64,000 bases of DNA from Argentina anserina (taxonomy: Eukaryota; Streptophyta; Magnoliopsida; Rosales; Rosaceae). Below, in pieces: positions 43,255 to 55,599 of the stretch. The stretch covers positions 19,220,001-19,284,000 of the forward strand of contig NC_065877.1 of the NCBI RefSeq assembly GCF_933775445.1. The letters run 5' to 3'. Numbering within the stretch: position 1 is the stretch's first letter; every line of letters begins with the position of its first letter. Under the pieces are notes generated by a model that saw only the letters and a list, made by a program, of their open reading frames with translations, was not told the DNA's origin and did no database searches. The translations under genes were made by a program, and so were the position numbers.

Positions 43255-46200
43255 TTGTATGTAACGACCCCAAAATTTCGAGCTTAAAAACTCAAAATTC
43301 TAAAGTCGTTAAACGCAAAATAATCTCAATAAAATCGAAATCATTTAAGTGCACAGCGGATCATCACTGAGTTATCAATACAACTCAGAAAACCAATTAT
43401 TACAACCCAAATTTATAATTTACATTACGTAAGTTGGAATGTAATAATCCTCACAATCTCACTAAAATAGTCACACAAAATCCTCAAACAAGCTGGAGGT
43501 AATTCACTTCAAGTCCTCTGAGCAGTCCATCAATTCCTGTTAATCTACACCTGCGGAGTCATCCACTACACCATCGAATTGGTGCACCGGGATTGTAAAC
43601 ACAAACCCGGTAAGCTTTACAGCTCGTATGAGTAAAATGAAAACATATAACTCGCATATCAATATATACGAAAATCCACAAAACAAACAAATATAAATGC
43701 ACTCATGAGTCAGTGGACGGCCCATCTGGTTGTCCCAAAGAAAAGAAACGCTCATGAGAAATTAAGTAACCCTTCTGGTTACCCAAATGCATTTATAATA
43801 CGGGTACCAAGAACGCTGGTACACATCTGTTACCCCTCTCGTAATACACCGCTGATATTGGATAGCCACCCGCTACCCAACATCTAAAATAAACTGAGTA
43901 CCCATGAGCAGATAACCACCCGTTACCTCACATGCAGTACTAAGGCAGACAGACTAGAGCTCTAACTGTATCGTAACTTTCGCCCGGCCAAAGGCTAGGT
44001 TCCGACTTGCCAAACACGTACAATAATCTCACATCATATTGTACCAATCACGTCCGAAGACAAATCAACATTTTAACAATCTCAATGTTAAAAATCACGT
44101 ACAATAATCTCACATCATATTGTACCAAAAATCATGTCCGAAGACAAATCAACATTTTAACAATCTCAATGTTAAAATCACGTACAATAATCTCACATCA
44201 TATTGTATCAAAAATCATGTCCGAAGACAAATCAACATTTAAACAAACTCAATGTTAAAATCACGTACAATAATCTCACATCATATTGTACAAATCAAAA
44301 TCACATGCTCGATATTTAAATCTCGTCATCGAAATGACATAAATCACGATAAAATCATAACAGTATATTATATAGCAAACTATATATATATGTACATATT
44401 TACCATTTATACAATATATATATAATCCATAATATCGTATACATGTCATATTTCATAAACACGTCCGAAGACAAAAACTCGTCCGAAGACAAAACATTTT
44501 AACAAACTCATGTTAAAACCACGTACAATAATCACACCTCATATTGTACAAAAATCACATCACATGCTCAACATTTAATTCTCGTCATTCGAAATGACCA
44601 ATTCCAATGAATTTATAACAGTATATAATATAGCAAACTATATATATATATGTACTTATTACCATTTATACGATATATACGTAATCCACTATATTGTATA
44701 CGTGTCGTAATTCAATATTAAAAAACTCTTGCAAAAATCTTGGAATCACCGCAAGGGTAGATTCGTAAATAAGTGAGATTTTACTCACCTTATAGACTCG
44801 AGCGTAATTCCACAATTCCCGATGATAATTCATTTCCTTGATTTAACGATCACCTTGAAAAGATAAGAAAAGAATTTAGAATCGTTTCGTAAACCTTTAA
44901 ATGCCGAAACAGTAATATTCGGTTACTGTTCAGCAATTTTCGGTTTTACGAAATTACTGTTCAGTGTTACTGTTCACTGTTCACTGTTACTATTCATGGT
45001 TTACTGTACAAATATACGATTTATACGTATTTCTGTACGTATAAATGTTATATACGTATTTCTATACGTATAAAATATTATATACGTATTTCTGTACGTA
45101 TAAATATTAATACATATTTCTGTACGTATAAATATTAATACGTATTTTTTGTACGTATACGTACTATTTAAATGTAAATACCAATTCAGTAAATAAAATT
45201 TACTAAATTACCCTTTTACAAAATTACTTTTTACATTTACTGAAAATAATTTATAATTACATTTACCGAAGGTAAAATTTAATTACATTTACCGTAGTAA
45301 TTAAAATTTACATTTACATTTAAGTAAATTACCAAAATACCCCTATCAGAAAACATTTTCACACCGCCGCACGTGGCGGCGCGTGGGGTACACGCGCCAC
45401 CTCCGGCCGGCTGCGCGTGGGGCCCACGCGCCGAGCCCAAAACGGCGCGTGTGATGTCACCACCGTGCCCAAATTCTCCCCCTCCTCCCCCTCTTCCTTC
45501 CTACGGTCCTAAGCAGCCCCTACACCACCCCACACCTTCACACGCGCCGCCTCTAGGCGGCGGTAACTCCTCCTTCTCCAACACCTCCGATCCTCACAAA
45601 TCGATCCCAAATCATTTACAATCACAATCAACCATCAAATACAACCACACCATACCTTAATTCGAAGCTAGACCCTCCGATTGGCCTCGGAAAGGCTTGA
45701 ATCGCCGATGGACTTCAAACCCTTGGGGAGGACTGAGATCGTGCGGTTTTGCCCCTGGATCGATGGCAGAAGCTCCAAAGGCGACGATTGGCGTCGTGAT
45801 GCTCCCCTTCATGCCCTCGCGTTGCCACGGTGGTGCTCTCGACGGTGGCGATGGAGCTTGCAGCCTCGGGTTGAAGTGTGGAGGCTCGCAACGTCACGAG
45901 GCGCCGCGACGACCTCAAGGTTCGTATAGGAGAGCCGTGCGGTGCTCTTGGGCTAGGCGGTGATGACCACGACTGCCTGTAGGTAGAGATCGCCGGCGTT
46001 GAGAAGTTTCGGAGGGAGAGAGTTTGAGGGAATGGAGAGAGAGACGAGAGGGAGGCGCGGGGTGAGAGGAAGGAGTGGGTTTCCAAAAATGGAAACCCTA
46101 CTTCAGAAACATTTCCTTTTATACCCCTTTCTAAATCGGAAACTAACTTCCAACGTTAATAACTCTTACGCACGACGTCCGATTTGAATGCGTCACATAC

Positions 46201-46446
46201 TCACGAACTCGTATCGACGAGCTCTACGACTTTCGTGAAGGACGTTTTCGCAAACGTTCGACAGAATAAAAGTCGATATAAACGTTACGGAAATGTAACG
46301 TTTTTAGAATTTAAACGTTCCGAGAACGTTTCCGTTTCTCGTTTAATAACATCGTAACCAAACACATTCATTCTAATTAAAATTCGAAATTTTATAGAAT
46401 TCGAATCAAACTAATATTGTTTGTAATGTAGGGTTATTACATTGTA
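43255..46446. other. Target-site duplication TTGTA around the nested LTR
   Basis: TTGTA at 43255-43259 and 46442-46446. The uninterrupted site is visible in the 3' LTR (gaatttgtatttctttt near 51640), which confirms the duplication. Confidence 0.95.
43260..46441 (-). mobile_element. Nested solo LTR, 3182 bp, TGTAAC...GTTATTACA
   Basis: Inserted in the 5' LTR of the gypsy-type element with a perfect 5-bp target duplication. Begins TGTAACGACCCC and ends GGGTTATTACA. Same family as 34826-37871 and, in reverse, 7923-10732. It carries four 83-bp-type units (44015-44290), five ACGT-rich 26-bp units (45020-45170) and a GC-rich stretch. No coding domain: a solo LTR of a large element or a short non-autonomous form. 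Confidence 0.88.
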
Positions 46447-47114
46447 TTTCTTTTGTTGTGTTCTAATCATCTTTCTCATACTTTTAGATAATTTTCAGAT
46501 ATGTGCATATGAATTTAGTGCTTGGATGCAGTCCCTAAGATTGTGTTTGAGTGCTAGGTTCATCAACCATATTGACACAAATCGAATCATGCCCTAAGTA
46601 GGTTCGGTTTGTGTTGATTAAAAGTGGTAAAAATTTTGGAAATTTGCATGTTAAACCATGGTGGGTAATGCCATACATGAAACATGTCTCCAACAAAGAT
46701 TTGGTGCTTAAATGTAATCTTGTTTAATTTCTACTCTAAGTGTTATTGAATTCGATTGCATGCAAATTTAGATTAGGCCCTAAGTCAATCTAAATATTAA
46801 TTGAAATCTTGTATTGGTGTCTAAAAAGTATGTAATTAGTCGAATTAGAATGCATGATAGGTTCAAACTTGTAATTACGTGGTGTAATAATAAATTTGGT
46901 TTAAGTTTGTTAAAGAGAAGTCGATCATGTAAATAGTAATTTAGGTTTTATTTTAGTAGTTAATAATCAATCTCAAACCCCCCATTATTTGTTAACATTA
47001 AAAGTTTAGAGTTCCCTTCAATTCCTCGGAAAGAACGATCACTGTTTATTCTATACTAACGATGATGTTTTACAGGGTTTATTATAGACGTTTTAATTAA
47101 CGCTATATCCTTTT

Positions 47115-47131
47115 TGGCGCCGTTACCGGGG
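47115..47131 (+). other. Primer-binding site of the gypsy-type element
   Basis: TGGCGCCGTTACCGGGG, five bases after the 5' LTR end. One base differs from the site at 30111-30127. It fits a tRNA-Asp primer. Confidence 0.8.
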
Positions 47132-48355
47132 AATTGAGAAAATCTCAATTCTTTGAATTGTTAATTTTGTACTATATTGTATATTTGTAAAAATAAATTC
47201 CTGTAAACAGTAACATTCAGTAAAAACAATTATAAGTATTTTTTACATCTTAAAAAAAAGTAAATCTCTGTAAATATTTTTTATTTTTTTTGTAAAGTGT
47301 AAAAATAATTGTAAAGTGTAAAAATAATTGTAAATTGTAAAAACAATTACTTTATATTTTTTTGTAAAGTGTAAAATAAAAAAACAAAAATATCTTTATT
47401 TTTGTAAAAATACATTTTTTGTACAGTAAATCGAAAAAAAGAAAAACATTAATAAATAAAATTTATGTGAATAGTAATAGGTAACAGTAAAGTACACACA
47501 GTAAAAAAATTATTCTATATTTTTGTGATAAATGTTTTAATTTTTGTTGTAGTATGCATATATGATACTTGTTACACTGAGTTAAATTTTTAAGGAAGCT
47601 AAAATATTTATTTATGCTTAGTTTATTATAAGTTATAAAGTGAACGGAATATGTAAAATCAATTTTGTTAATATTAGTTTTAACCCTCCATTTGTAACTT
47701 GCTAAGGTCACTTGGGGTTGATGGCGGCTTTTATTAACACTTTGCGAGCAGTCTAACACACAAAATTATTCTGAGCTGAGTAAGGGGCATGCTATTTTCA
47801 TTACCCTGGTTTAAGGTTTATAAAATTGGATCTCAGAGACCCATAGACTGACATACATCTCGGTGATGGAGTCGATAGTGGAAACATCCTTTCGAGGGTG
47901 TAGCCTCCGTGGTGTCCAACAAATGAGTCCTGCCTTATGACTATCTCTGATTCTAGCTATCCAGCCTTCTGAAATAAAGGAATGAGTTTGTGTCTAGACG
48001 ACGTACTTAGGCTGCACGTTCACCTCGCTTTATAACTTAGAAAATAACTTTGTATAAATATATGTATATAGTTTCAAAAGAAAATGATATTCTAACTTTT
48101 AAGGTATATCGGATAAAGCAAGACTCTTACCTGGACTTGTTTCAGTCCATTGCATAATTAGCTCATCTGCTCCACGTACCTTAAATGTTAGGATTGTGTG
48201 TGAATAAAATCAATTAGACTTAGTAATACTTTACACTTGTAGATTTCGTAACATTAAAAAACAATTAAAAAATTTAAAAAAAGAATAAAAAAATAATGAA
48301 GAATAAAAGAAAATATAAAAATATATTAAAAAAATGATTAGAGAAAAGAAGTTCC
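47132..48355. other. Non-coding internal region of the gypsy-type element
   Basis: AT-rich with short gtaaagtgtaaaaata repeats (47290-47350). A conserved non-coding block at 47770-48010 (catctcggtgatggagtcga) is shared with the nested element at about 29700. No gag-like frame survives. Confidence 0.65.
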
Positions 48356-48600
48356 GAGTGAGCCAGAAAGTTCTGTTATTCTATTCGGGACTCATGTTGT
48401 TTCCAAGGAAACTTCGTTCGCATTGGGTTGGCCCATTTGTTGTTACTAACGTGTTTGCTCATGGTTCAGTTGAGACTCAAAATGATAAAACATAGAAGGC
48501 ATTAAAAGTGAATGGGCATCGACTTAAGCCATACTATGAGCCATTTGAGGAGCACACGTATGAGGAGACAATTGTGAGAGATGCGCCTAAAGGAGAATGA
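48356..48600 (+). pseudogene. Integrase C-terminal remnant
   Basis: One frame reads VLLFYSGLMLFPRKLRSHWV, then GPFVVTNVFAHGSVE, an in-frame TAG, and KALKVNGHRLKPYYEPF before a stop near 48598. The pattern L(F)PxKLxSxWxGPF with VNGHRLKPYYE is the tail of Ty3/gypsy integrase. The internal stop and the absence of upstream pol show that it is dead. Confidence 0.85.
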
Positions 48601-50373
48601 ACATGAGAGACTCTAGGCTGAGAGATTATAAAACTCAAGCGCTGCATGAGAGGCAACTCATTTCAACCGTATCTGTGGAGGAGTCGTCTACGAGAGTTTG
48701 AATTTTCTAATCCCTTCACTCTTATGGTTGAATTGTATATGTGTTGATATGTGATCTTATTCTATGCTTGTGAATTACATTCTTACTATTGAGCTTACAT
48801 TGAGGATAATGTAATTTCTAAGTGTGTGGTAGGATTGCAAGATCATTGATTGTTTGTTTTCTTTGATTTATTGTTTGTGTCATGATATAAAAAAATCCGA
48901 GAAATGAATGAAAAAAACAATGAAAAAAAAATTGTATTTTTTTATTGAGTCTTAGGATGCCCCTAAAGTCTAGGATGATTATGTCTTTAAATGCATAGAT
49001 GATGGTTTTGCATTTCATACGAATTGAATTGTAAGTTTCATTGATGATGTGGATTAGGTATGAACATGTGAGATTTGGATTGAATGTAATATGGCGTACA
49101 TGTTTGGTTAGTTTAAGTCCATAACAACCTATGAGTTTTTGAGCTTATATGTACTTTCTTCATGAGATGTAATATGAAATTTCGTAGTTGTTCTTGAACC
49201 TCATTATTCTTTGCATATTCAATAGCTATGTGTCATAGTTTTTAATGGACTTTAGAATTTACTAGAACTCACTTTTGTGATTGTTGAAACTTTGAAGTCA
49301 TAAAATACTCTGATTTTGAAAATGATTTATGAATCATTTCTAGGAATACCACCATTTTAGCCAAACAACCATGTATCCTTTTATGTGCCCGTTTGGGACC
49401 CCTTAGTTGAACCCCATTTGAGCATACATTGAGCCTTTTCTTCATCACCTATGTTATCTTCATGCTTAGTATAATTACCTCTACCTTGTCCTATAGACTT
49501 GGCAGAATTCTTGTTTAGATGATGTTGTGATAATGCATGAAATAAGTGTGGGGTGGAAGACATTTGAAAAAAAAACAATCTTTTAAGCAAGCATTGCCAA
49601 AAAAAAAAGACAAAAAAAAAATGAATGATGAACTCGGCAAGAAAAGAAAAAGAAAAAAAAACTATGTTGTCTTTCATTTGTGATTTGGAGTTGAGTTGTA
49701 ATTGAATGTCTAAAATTTTTTACTTGACCTTAGTCCATGTTCACTTTGTGGTTAGAATGATGATTGTGCCCAACTTGTTATATTCGGCCCTTGATGGTGT
49801 GTGGTGTTATAAGGGTGATGTTTACTCTGCTAAGTCTATAAGATGACCTTTGTGATTCCTTCATTCCATGCCTTTAGCTAAGCCTAAACATTTACCTTAT
49901 CTAATGATCCTAATGATTCTTAAAATGAGCAAATATGGGTTTGTGGAGATGATCACAAGAGTTGAGCATATGGTTTTGGTCCATCTGTGCACTTAGTTGT
50001 TAAATGAGGTTTTCCTCTGTTATTCACAAACTGTTTTCATTTGTTGATATATGCAAGTTATTTGATGCCTTAATATCATTTCTCTTGCATATACTTATGT
50101 GTGAATGATAACTATGAATCTGAGTGAAAATAAGAGAGTATGTCTTGTGAGTAAGATTAGATTGACTAAACATGTTAAATGCGTATTGTCTCGTATCTGA
50201 CTAATTCATACTATGAAGCATGTTTATGAAACTTGGAATTTATGTGCTTACATTCAAATGCTTAAACTTGAAAGTTATGTGTTTTGAGATTTTGAGGCAA
50301 TCATTTAGGGGCAATAGTGTCTTATTTAGTTTTATTTTACTAAAGAACTAGCAAAAGCCAAGTGTGGGGTAGT
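48601..50373. other. Post-pol internal region of the gypsy-type element
   Basis: No assignable frame. Contains long A runs (49570-49660), a block ending agtgtggggtagt that serves as the polypurine tract just before the 3' LTR, and sequence typical of the non-coding tail of Athila/Tat-like elements. Confidence 0.6.
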
Positions 50374-52336
50374 TGATAAGAGCACTTTGTGCGACGTTCT
50401 TAACATGTTTTTACCTCAATTTGTACTTTGCTTAGCCCTTATTGTTGTACTATTGAGTCATTGAGTCGTAGTAAGAATCTTGGGCGGTATTTGATGCATT
50501 TTTGTGCTTACATGAGTTAAAAATGCAGAATTGGTCTAGAGTCCTAGTTTGAGTAGGAATCCTTACATGACTAGGAAACCTAGTTGGATTAGGAGTCTTC
50601 ATCTTTCTACGTTTTGGTCGCATTGACGATATCTTAATAGTCCTTCTTGCATTAAGAATCCTTTTTTAGACTAGAAAACGTACCATTTGGGAAAATCTTA
50701 CTTGAACTTAAAATTTTATTCCGTAACTTTCCTAATCTTACTCTCCTATTCTAGTAACTTACTTGATCTTTTTATATGAATTATCTTATCTTTTATTATT
50801 TTCAGATTGTACAATGAAGGAAAAAAATAAAGGAAAAGTCAAATAAAGGAGGAAAATAAAGAAAGAATGAGACACCTACAAATGAGAAAAAGAAGGAATT
50901 TATCAAAGGAGATTGCACCCACCAATGACAAAAATAAGTGAAAGAAAAATAGAGAAAGAAAAAGGAAGAGAATAAAAATAGATAATGCAAAAGAGAAAGA
51001 ATGAGACACCTACAACGGAGAAAAAGAAAGAATTTATCAAATGAGATTGCACCCACTAATGACAAAAATAAATGAAAGAAGTTGAGGAGAAAGAAAAAGG
51101 AAGAGAATAAAAATAGATAATGCAAAAGAGAAAGAAGGAGACACCAAAAAAGAAGAAAAAGAAGAAATTTATCAAATGAGATTGCACCCACCAATGACAA
51201 AAATAAGTGAAAGAAATTGAGAAGAAAAAGTCCAAGCTATAATATTCAAAGAGTCAAAACTCTTTTATAAATAGGACATCATTCACAAAGAAAAAACATC
51301 ACTTCTCCTTTGCATTCAAGAGCCAAAACTCTACTAAAATACTACTTCAAACATCCTTCACCAAAATAGCAAGCCATTCTCCCCCATATACAAATTTCAT
51401 CTCCACCAAAATCACCATTGAAGACACATCTCCAAGGTTCCTACAACGTGTGATTCTCGCAACTCATCTCCACGGGTTTGTTCGTTTTTGATTTTTTTAC
51501 AATACTTTGTCTATGAAAATTGTAGTATGATGTTTGTGTGGGATTATTGTTTTGTATTAAGCATCGAAATTTTCAGATTGTTTTATTGGATTTTTGGATC
51601 TTTGCCGAATTGATGGTTTCCTATAATTAATGAATTTGTATTTCTTTTGTTGTGTTCTAATCATCTTTCTCATACTTTTAGATAATTTTCAGATATGTGC
51701 ATATGAATTTAGTGCTTGGATGCAGTCCCTAAGATTGTGTTTGAGTGCTAGGTTCATCAACCATATTGACACAAATCGAATCATGCCCTAAGTAGGTTCG
51801 GTTTGTGTTGATTAAAAGTGGTAAAAATTCTGGAAATTTGCATGTTAAACCATGGTGGGTAACGCCATACATGAAACATGTCTCCAACAAAGATTTGGTG
51901 CTTAAATGTAATCTTGTTTAATTTCTACTCTAAGTGTTATTGAATTCGATTGCATGCAAATTTAGATTAGGCCCTAAGTCAATCTAAATATTAATTGAAA
52001 TCTTGCATGATTAGATGATCACCTAAGGCTCCAATTGTATTGGTGTCTAAAAAGTATGTAATTAGTCGAATTAGAATGCATGATAGGTTCAAACTTGTAA
52101 TTACGTGGTGTAATAATAAATTTGGTTTAAGTTTGTTAAAGAGAAGTCGATCATGTAAATAGTAATTTAGGTTTTATTGTAGTAGTTAATAATCAATCTC
52201 AAACCCCCCATTATTTGTTAACATTAAAAGTTTAGAGTTCCCTTCAATTCCTCGGAAAGAACGATCACTGTTTATTCTATACTAGCGATGATGTTTTACA
52301 GGGTTTATTATAGACGTTTTAATTAACTCTCTATCA
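50374..52336 (+). mobile_element. 3' LTR of the gypsy-type element
   Basis: TGATAAGAGCAC...CTCTATCA, 1963 bp. It lacks the nested LTR of the 5' copy and carries 32 bases near 51996-52027 (gattagatgatcacctaagg region) missing from the 5' copy but present in the solo LTR at 57235. A TATA-like ttttataaatagg lies near 51263. Confidence 0.93.
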
Positions 52337-52990
52337 GTCAATGAGGGTTTTAGTATGTCAAAACGCCTCTTTTTTTGTTGACCGTAGGTATGGACAGTCA
52401 AACCATGTCTAGAACAGACGAATTTTTCCAGGTTCCCTAAATATATATACCGATCACATCTGCTGGTGTCGATCGACCATATTTCGAACTGGAGTTGTCA
52501 ATTGCCGAAGTGTCTACTAATGTATCATAACTTTATATTAGGTTTATAATAAAACTATCACATTATGAAGCGACTATATGAAGAAAACTTCTCGGAATCG
52601 ATCGACATCATTCAATGTGATCGGTATATATATTTAGTGACAATTTTAAAATTTCATCCAATTCGGACCTCGTTTGACTGTTTGAATTTCAGTTAAACCA
52701 AAAACACCACTTATATGCCCTAAGGGATGACCCATTACCAAGATGTGAATATCGAAAGATGTTTACATATTTGAAATCACCTAATTTTTGTCATTGATTG
52801 TGTGTGGTCTCAACGAGGAAACTTATTTGCGAAAACCTCGGTTAATGAGGTTTTATTATGTCAAAACCCTTATTTTTTTGTTGACCATAAGTACGAATGG
52901 TCAAACCATGTTCAAAACGGACGAAATTTTACATGGTTCCTAAATATATATATCGATCACATCTACTAGTGTCGATCGACAATATTTCGA

Positions 52991-54484
52991 AACTGTTATT
53001 TATTTGTGACTTTTTTAGAATGTTTTCTAATAATTCTTTTATTGTTCCAAACCCTTAAATAAGAGTATTATGTTTTTTTTCTAATACAAGCCAGCAAGGC
53101 CCGGCCCGCAAAAGTCGTTAGCTAAATTATCAAATGATAGGTAGTGTACGTCTGGTCCAACTTTCTTCGAAGCTTCAATAATGTACTCTGTCATTGGATA
53201 GCACTGTACATTACATTGTTAATTAGTTTTTTTTTCGGTAAACACGTTAATTAGTTTGATTAAGTCAAGAACTGTAATAAGATTTACTCAAACCAGTTGT
53301 ATTCAATTGATAACTTACATCGTCTATTGAATTGTACGTTATTATCACGATGACTCCGATCGATGAGCCGCCGTCTGCATTGGCGGCATCGCCGCATGAT
53401 ATGACTGATGACAATTGTTCTATATATAGCGGCATGCAGCAGCGCCAATCCTGAGATCTTGATGATTGATTAAAATAACGCAACCAAGGACTTTTATTTC
53501 ATAGTGCATCTAAATGAGTTGAATACAAATATACAATCAGAAAAATTGAATTTGAGAACAATATATTATAACATAGAAATAATACGAAGGCACCACTCAC
53601 GAAATAAGGAGAACGAAAATGTACCTTTTTTGTGTGATCGCTGAATATAACATGGTAATAGAGTTCTCAAAGCATGTAGTGAAGAATAATGGTGTTTCTT
53701 GGGAACCTTTAAATGGTAGTATTTGGAGTGTGTCATATAAAAATGAATATGCTGAACCATTTGTTTATAAACTATAGGAGTATTAGTTGAGTATATAATT
53801 GAGCATGTATTTGCGCTATTAGAATACACTAAAACATGAACAACTTATAGTAGAAGTGTAGTAGTTGAGTATATAATTGCGTTATTGAAACTATATAAAC
53901 TAAAGGAGCTAAATTCATTTTTAGTACTTCTAATGGACCTCTTATGAAACTTAATTTAGTTTTGAACCGAATACAACCCTAAACTTATTTGGTAATCAAC
54001 ATAATATAAGTAGAAAGAAAATTGATTAATCTTACCAAACATGGAGACCTAAATTTATTTTTACCACTTTCAATGGACCAAATATGAGATTTAGTCAAGT
54101 GAAAATTCAATATTTCCTCTAAATCAAAATTTTTCTTCTTTTGGTCCTCAAACTTTCCCTGATAAAGAACATTGTGAAAACAAATCAGATATCTTGTCTA
54201 GGCATGCAAGTAAGAAGCAAACTGTAAATCAAATCCTCAGAGCAAGAAGAAGCAGTACCATCTTTGGTCTCGGCAGAACTTCTTGAGGATTCCTCCCGTG
54301 TAAAAGTGATGAATATGGATTTTAGTTTTAAATCTATATATGAGGGATGCTATAAATACTCTTTTCCCAAAGAGAGTGAAATAGTTATAGATATTTATAT
54401 ATAACAAATAGTAGTTAGAAATATAAAAATAAAAATTTAGCAGAAAGTTGTACCTTTCTTGTTTGTCACTTTGTTCTTCCCTTT
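52991..54484. other. Intergenic, no gene recognised
   Basis: AT-rich. Around 53340-53460 a less AT-rich patch has no recognisable frame. No element ends identified. Confidence 0.5.
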
Positions 54485-54896
54485 TTAATATTTGGCCAAT
54501 AAATTTTGGAACACGTCTTTATAAACAATGTTCTTTGTATAATTATTTGGCATTTCATCATTGTTATTTATTAAAAGCTTCAAATTTTTCTTTGATGCAA
54601 CTCTTGATAGTGCCACATATAATTGGCCATGAGCAAAAACTGGTTTAGGAAGATATACACCAACTTGATTTAATGATTGATCTTGACTTTTATTAATTGT
54701 CATTGCATAACATGGTCGAATAAGATACCGACGTCTTTTAAATGTAAATTGCCATTTTTTATCAGTTGGAGGACTTATATAAGTTCTTGGTATAAAACAT
54801 TTTTGACCAATATTGTTACTTGTTAGTATTTCTACTTCCATTACTCTATTGAATAAATTTGTTATAATCAATCTAGTGCCATTGCATAATCCAGAT
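54485..54896 (-). pseudogene. PIF1-like helicase C-terminal fragment (Helitron type)
   Basis: The minus frame reads GLCNGTRLIITNLFNRVMEV, later RPCYAMTINKSQDQSLNQVG, VYLPKPVFAHGQLYVALSR and a stop at 54485. These are the last helicase motifs of PIF1-like proteins encoded by plant Helitrons: the AMTINKSQGQ-type motif (Gly changed to Asp here) and YVALSR. Only about 135 residues of a protein usually well over 1000 remain, and no upstream helicase motifs or Rep domain are seen nearby. A shifted repeat of the tagattgattataa block just upstream (54866-54915) marks the break. A truncated transposon remnant. Confidence 0.85.
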
Positions 54897-54962
54897 ACTT
54901 TATAATCAATCTACTGCCATTGAAATGAGGTAGTTTCCATTTGCAACACAGCTGATTTTAAC

Positions 54963-54964
<2 letters not shown>

Positions 54965-54998
<34 letters not shown>
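54965..54998. repeat. (TA)n microsatellite
   Basis: About 16 TA units beside the helicase fragment. Confidence 0.95.
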
Positions 54999-55001
<3 letters not shown>

Positions 55002-55599
55002 TATGTAATTTAAGATAGTAAGAATGAACTCATTCGAGTGAATAGGAAAAAAGGTTAACTTTGTCTACTGAATTTATATAACAAATTAATTGATTCTAAC
55101 TAAGTAAATCTGGCGGTGATACAAATTTATAATCATTAAACAACAGAAAATACAATAACTAATTACACGTACCTGTCATATCAGTATTTTGAGTTGCTAC
55201 ATTGTCATGAATTGCTACCCTTTCAATTTGAACAACATCGGCATGTTCATTCCCAAAAGCATGTTCCTCAAAAAATTACATTCTTGCAGATTGTCGGTGT
55301 CCATACGCCATACATGCAACAAAAACCATAATTTAAGAACATAACAAAGAATTAAAAAATTGAAAAACTTGGGTTCAAACTTGGCATATTTAGACCAAAA
55401 GGGAAATTTGGGGTTTGATTAGCAGTGTAGTAGGTGTATACAGTAGAGCTTTTAAGCATAATGTGTAATGATTAACTTAGATATGATGAGCAATTTATTA
55501 CTACCCTAAATTAATTTATGAATCCTTGAGTTATTTACTAATTGATTGGCACATGACAGTGAAAGCTCTTGAACAATATCCCAGAAATTTCAGAATTTT

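Larger units (their letters stand above)
42007..52336 (+). mobile_element. Ty3/gypsy-type LTR retrotransposon, decayed, with a nested LTR in its 5' LTR
   Basis: 5' LTR 42007 to about 47109 (about 1.9 kb once the 43255-46441 insertion is removed), primer-binding site 47115-47131, internal region to 50373, 3' LTR 50374-52336 (1963 bp). The internal region is only about 3.3 kb and lacks gag, protease and reverse transcriptase; a decayed integrase C-terminal end remains at about 48360-48600. A purine-rich aagtgtggggt precedes the 3' LTR. Features fit an Athila/Tat-like lineage member with a large deletion, not able to move on its own. The LTRs remain clearly similar, with scattered differences and one 32-bp indel. 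Confidence 0.88.
42002..52341. other. Target-site duplication GTCAA around the gypsy-type element
   Basis: GTCAA at 42002-42006 and 52337-52341 immediately flank TGATAG...CTATCA. Joining the flanks restores the older repeat (ccccg-gtcaa-tgagggttt). Confidence 0.93.
39965..52990. repeat. Old dispersed repeat, tandem units split by later insertions
   Basis: The stretch ataaaactatcgcattataa...gcgactatatgaaggaaact at 39990 matches 52545-52600. The stretch aatcggtatatatatttagt...cccggtca at 41780-42006, continuing as gtcaatgagggttttagtat at 52337, matches 52620-52900. So two tandem units of an old repeat once lay together. The first was split by the insertion at about 40052-41779 and again by the retrotransposon at 42007-52336. 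The repeated gtcgatcgac motif belongs to this family. Its class is unknown. Confidence 0.7.

Noticed and set aside
48818..49677. Minus-strand frames in the retrotransposon internal region
   Set aside because: Low-complexity Phe-rich products of A runs; no match to gag, pol or env.
53265..53829. Minus-strand frames of 72 and 87 codons
   Set aside because: No motif, no conserved composition and no splice or promoter context.
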